29,820 nucleotides of DNA, taken from NCBI GenBank assembly GCA_902795725.1, contig CADBLY010000077.1, forward strand, positions 1-29,820. The letters are read 5' to 3'. Positions 29,233 to 29,820 of the stretch are shown here, in pieces. Position numbers and translations under genes: made by a program. Within the stretch, counting starts at the first letter, position 1. Every line of letters begins with the position of its first letter. The notes below the pieces were generated by a model. That model searched no databases, was not told the origin of the DNA, and saw only the letters and a list, made by a program, of their open reading frames with translations. This DNA is from an uncultured Erysipelotrichaceae bacterium (GTDB lineage Bacteria; Bacillota_I; Bacilli_A; RF39; UBA660).

Positions 29233-29820
29233 ATGGGGAAAATAAATTTTAAATCTTCAAAACCAAACAAATGTTCCTGGGGGGGGGAGCAACTTTAGAC
29301 TAACGCACCCTAAATTATGGGAATATATAAAGAGTAATGTAAAAGCATTCTTTATAACCGGTATAATTGTATTTGTAGTAACAGCATCAGCAACAACAGT
29401 AAAAGTACTCCACAGTAGGCAAGTGAGATATAAAAATGATAAGAGTGTTGAGAGTGCTATAAATGAGTTATATCAAAAGGCTATTGAATGTCATGATTAT
29501 CAAGTTGGAGATTTAATAACTGTAGCAGGAGAACAATATTATGTTATAGTAGATAGTCCAAAAACACAGGATTATGTGATAGCTTTAAAAGAAAAACCTT
29601 TAACAGTATCTGAAGTAAATATTTATGGAAGTAGTATACCAGTATCAGCAACTAATCAATCAGGATATGGTTGAATGGCATTTGGAACAGTAAACAATTA
29701 TGATAGCTCTAATGTTAAAATTGTAGTAGATACTTGGGCAACAGCCAAATTTACCAATAATCAGTTAAAAAATATAGATAATTATACAGCACGCCTTATT
29801 AAAGTTGACGAGTTAGTAGA
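29233..29820 (+). pseudogene. Frameshifted one-pass membrane/surface protein gene, possibly phase-variable; runs off the window
   Basis: A strong AGGAGG precedes the ATG at 29233. As written, the frame passes through a run of nine Gs (29279-29287) and stops at TAG (29296) after 21 residues. With eight Gs the frame continues to 29671: a basic cytoplasmic start (about 35 residues), one membrane segment (FFITGIIVFVVTASATTVKV), then an outer part containing ESAINELYQKA, YQVGDLITVAGEQYYVI and KEKPLTVSEVNIYG. An in-frame TGA (29672-29674) follows GYG, and coding-like sequence resumes with MAFGTVNNYDSSN to the window edge. The exported domain resembles, from memory, surface proteins of gut Bacilli. 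It is either a switchable gene in the OFF state or a decaying copy. Confidence 0.65.
29279..29287 (+). repeat. G9 homopolymer tract
   Basis: Nine consecutive Gs lie 46 bases into the reading frame. No other G or C run of more than five was noticed in this AT-rich window. Loss of one G, or gain of two, restores the long frame. Confidence 0.9.

Noticed and set aside
29672..29674. UGA read as tryptophan (genetic code 4)
   Set aside because: Core genes use TGG throughout, and mnmG, yidC, recF and ricT all end properly at TGA.
1..29820. CRISPR arrays, tRNA genes, rRNA genes and intact insertion sequences
   Set aside because: I saw no regularly spaced repeats, cloverleaf genes, rRNA segments or transposase genes anywhere in the window.

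Overview
This is the replication-origin region of an AT-rich, low-GC Gram-positive (Bacilli-type) bacterium using the standard genetic code. Tryptophans are TGG, and TGA is a true stop in mnmG, yidC, recF and ricT. Gene order follows the Bacillus origin: rpmH-rnpA-yidC-jag-mnmE-mnmG-rsmG leftward, then dnaA-dnaN-...-recF-gyrB-gyrA, and tadA-dnaX-ybaB-recR-bofA-holB-ricT-trmN6-rsmI-pth-mfd rightward. The compact SRP RNA, a short L34 and the base composition suggest a lineage near Mollicutes, Erysipelotrichia or the gut RF39-like Bacilli. That placement is inference.

Positions 1-6084 hold the leftward L34/RNase P/membrane-insertion/tRNA-modification operon, driven by a consensus promoter (TTGACA, 17 bp, TATAAT). 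Positions 6085-7135 hold one unknown leftward gene and the first DnaA-box cluster. Positions 7136-11001 hold dnaA, dnaN and two unknown small membrane-protein genes. Their spacers contain a duplicated DnaA-box module and several perfect DnaA boxes, so the origin signals reach unusually far past dnaN. A ComK-type competence regulator (11143-11619) sits where Bacillus has yaaA. It is followed by recF, gyrB and gyrA.

Positions 17320-18432 form a chromosome-organisation centre. It has the SRP RNA gene, a perfect Noc-type site (ATTTCCCGGGAAAT) and six identical perfect parS sites (TGTTTCACGTGAAACA), three on each side of tadA. A second perfect Noc site is written into the rsmI coding sequence. No parA, parB or noc gene is in the window. 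In Bacillus they lie just beyond rsmG, which would be off the left edge here.

Positions 18433-28769 are a dense rightward run of DNA replication, repair, translation-quality and RNA-modification genes ending in mfd.

The last kilobase is accessory and holds the most novel material. First, positions 28755-29075 look like an undescribed type I toxin-antitoxin locus. A leftward mRNA encodes a 32-residue membrane peptide. It has its own promoter, a half-hidden ribosome site and 5' and 3' ends able to pair over 16 positions. An opposing ~117-nt RNA overlaps the mRNA's 3' end. Second, the gene starting at 29233 encodes a one-pass membrane or surface protein. A G9 tract shifts its frame, as in a phase-variable gene in the OFF state, and an in-frame TGA follows further on.
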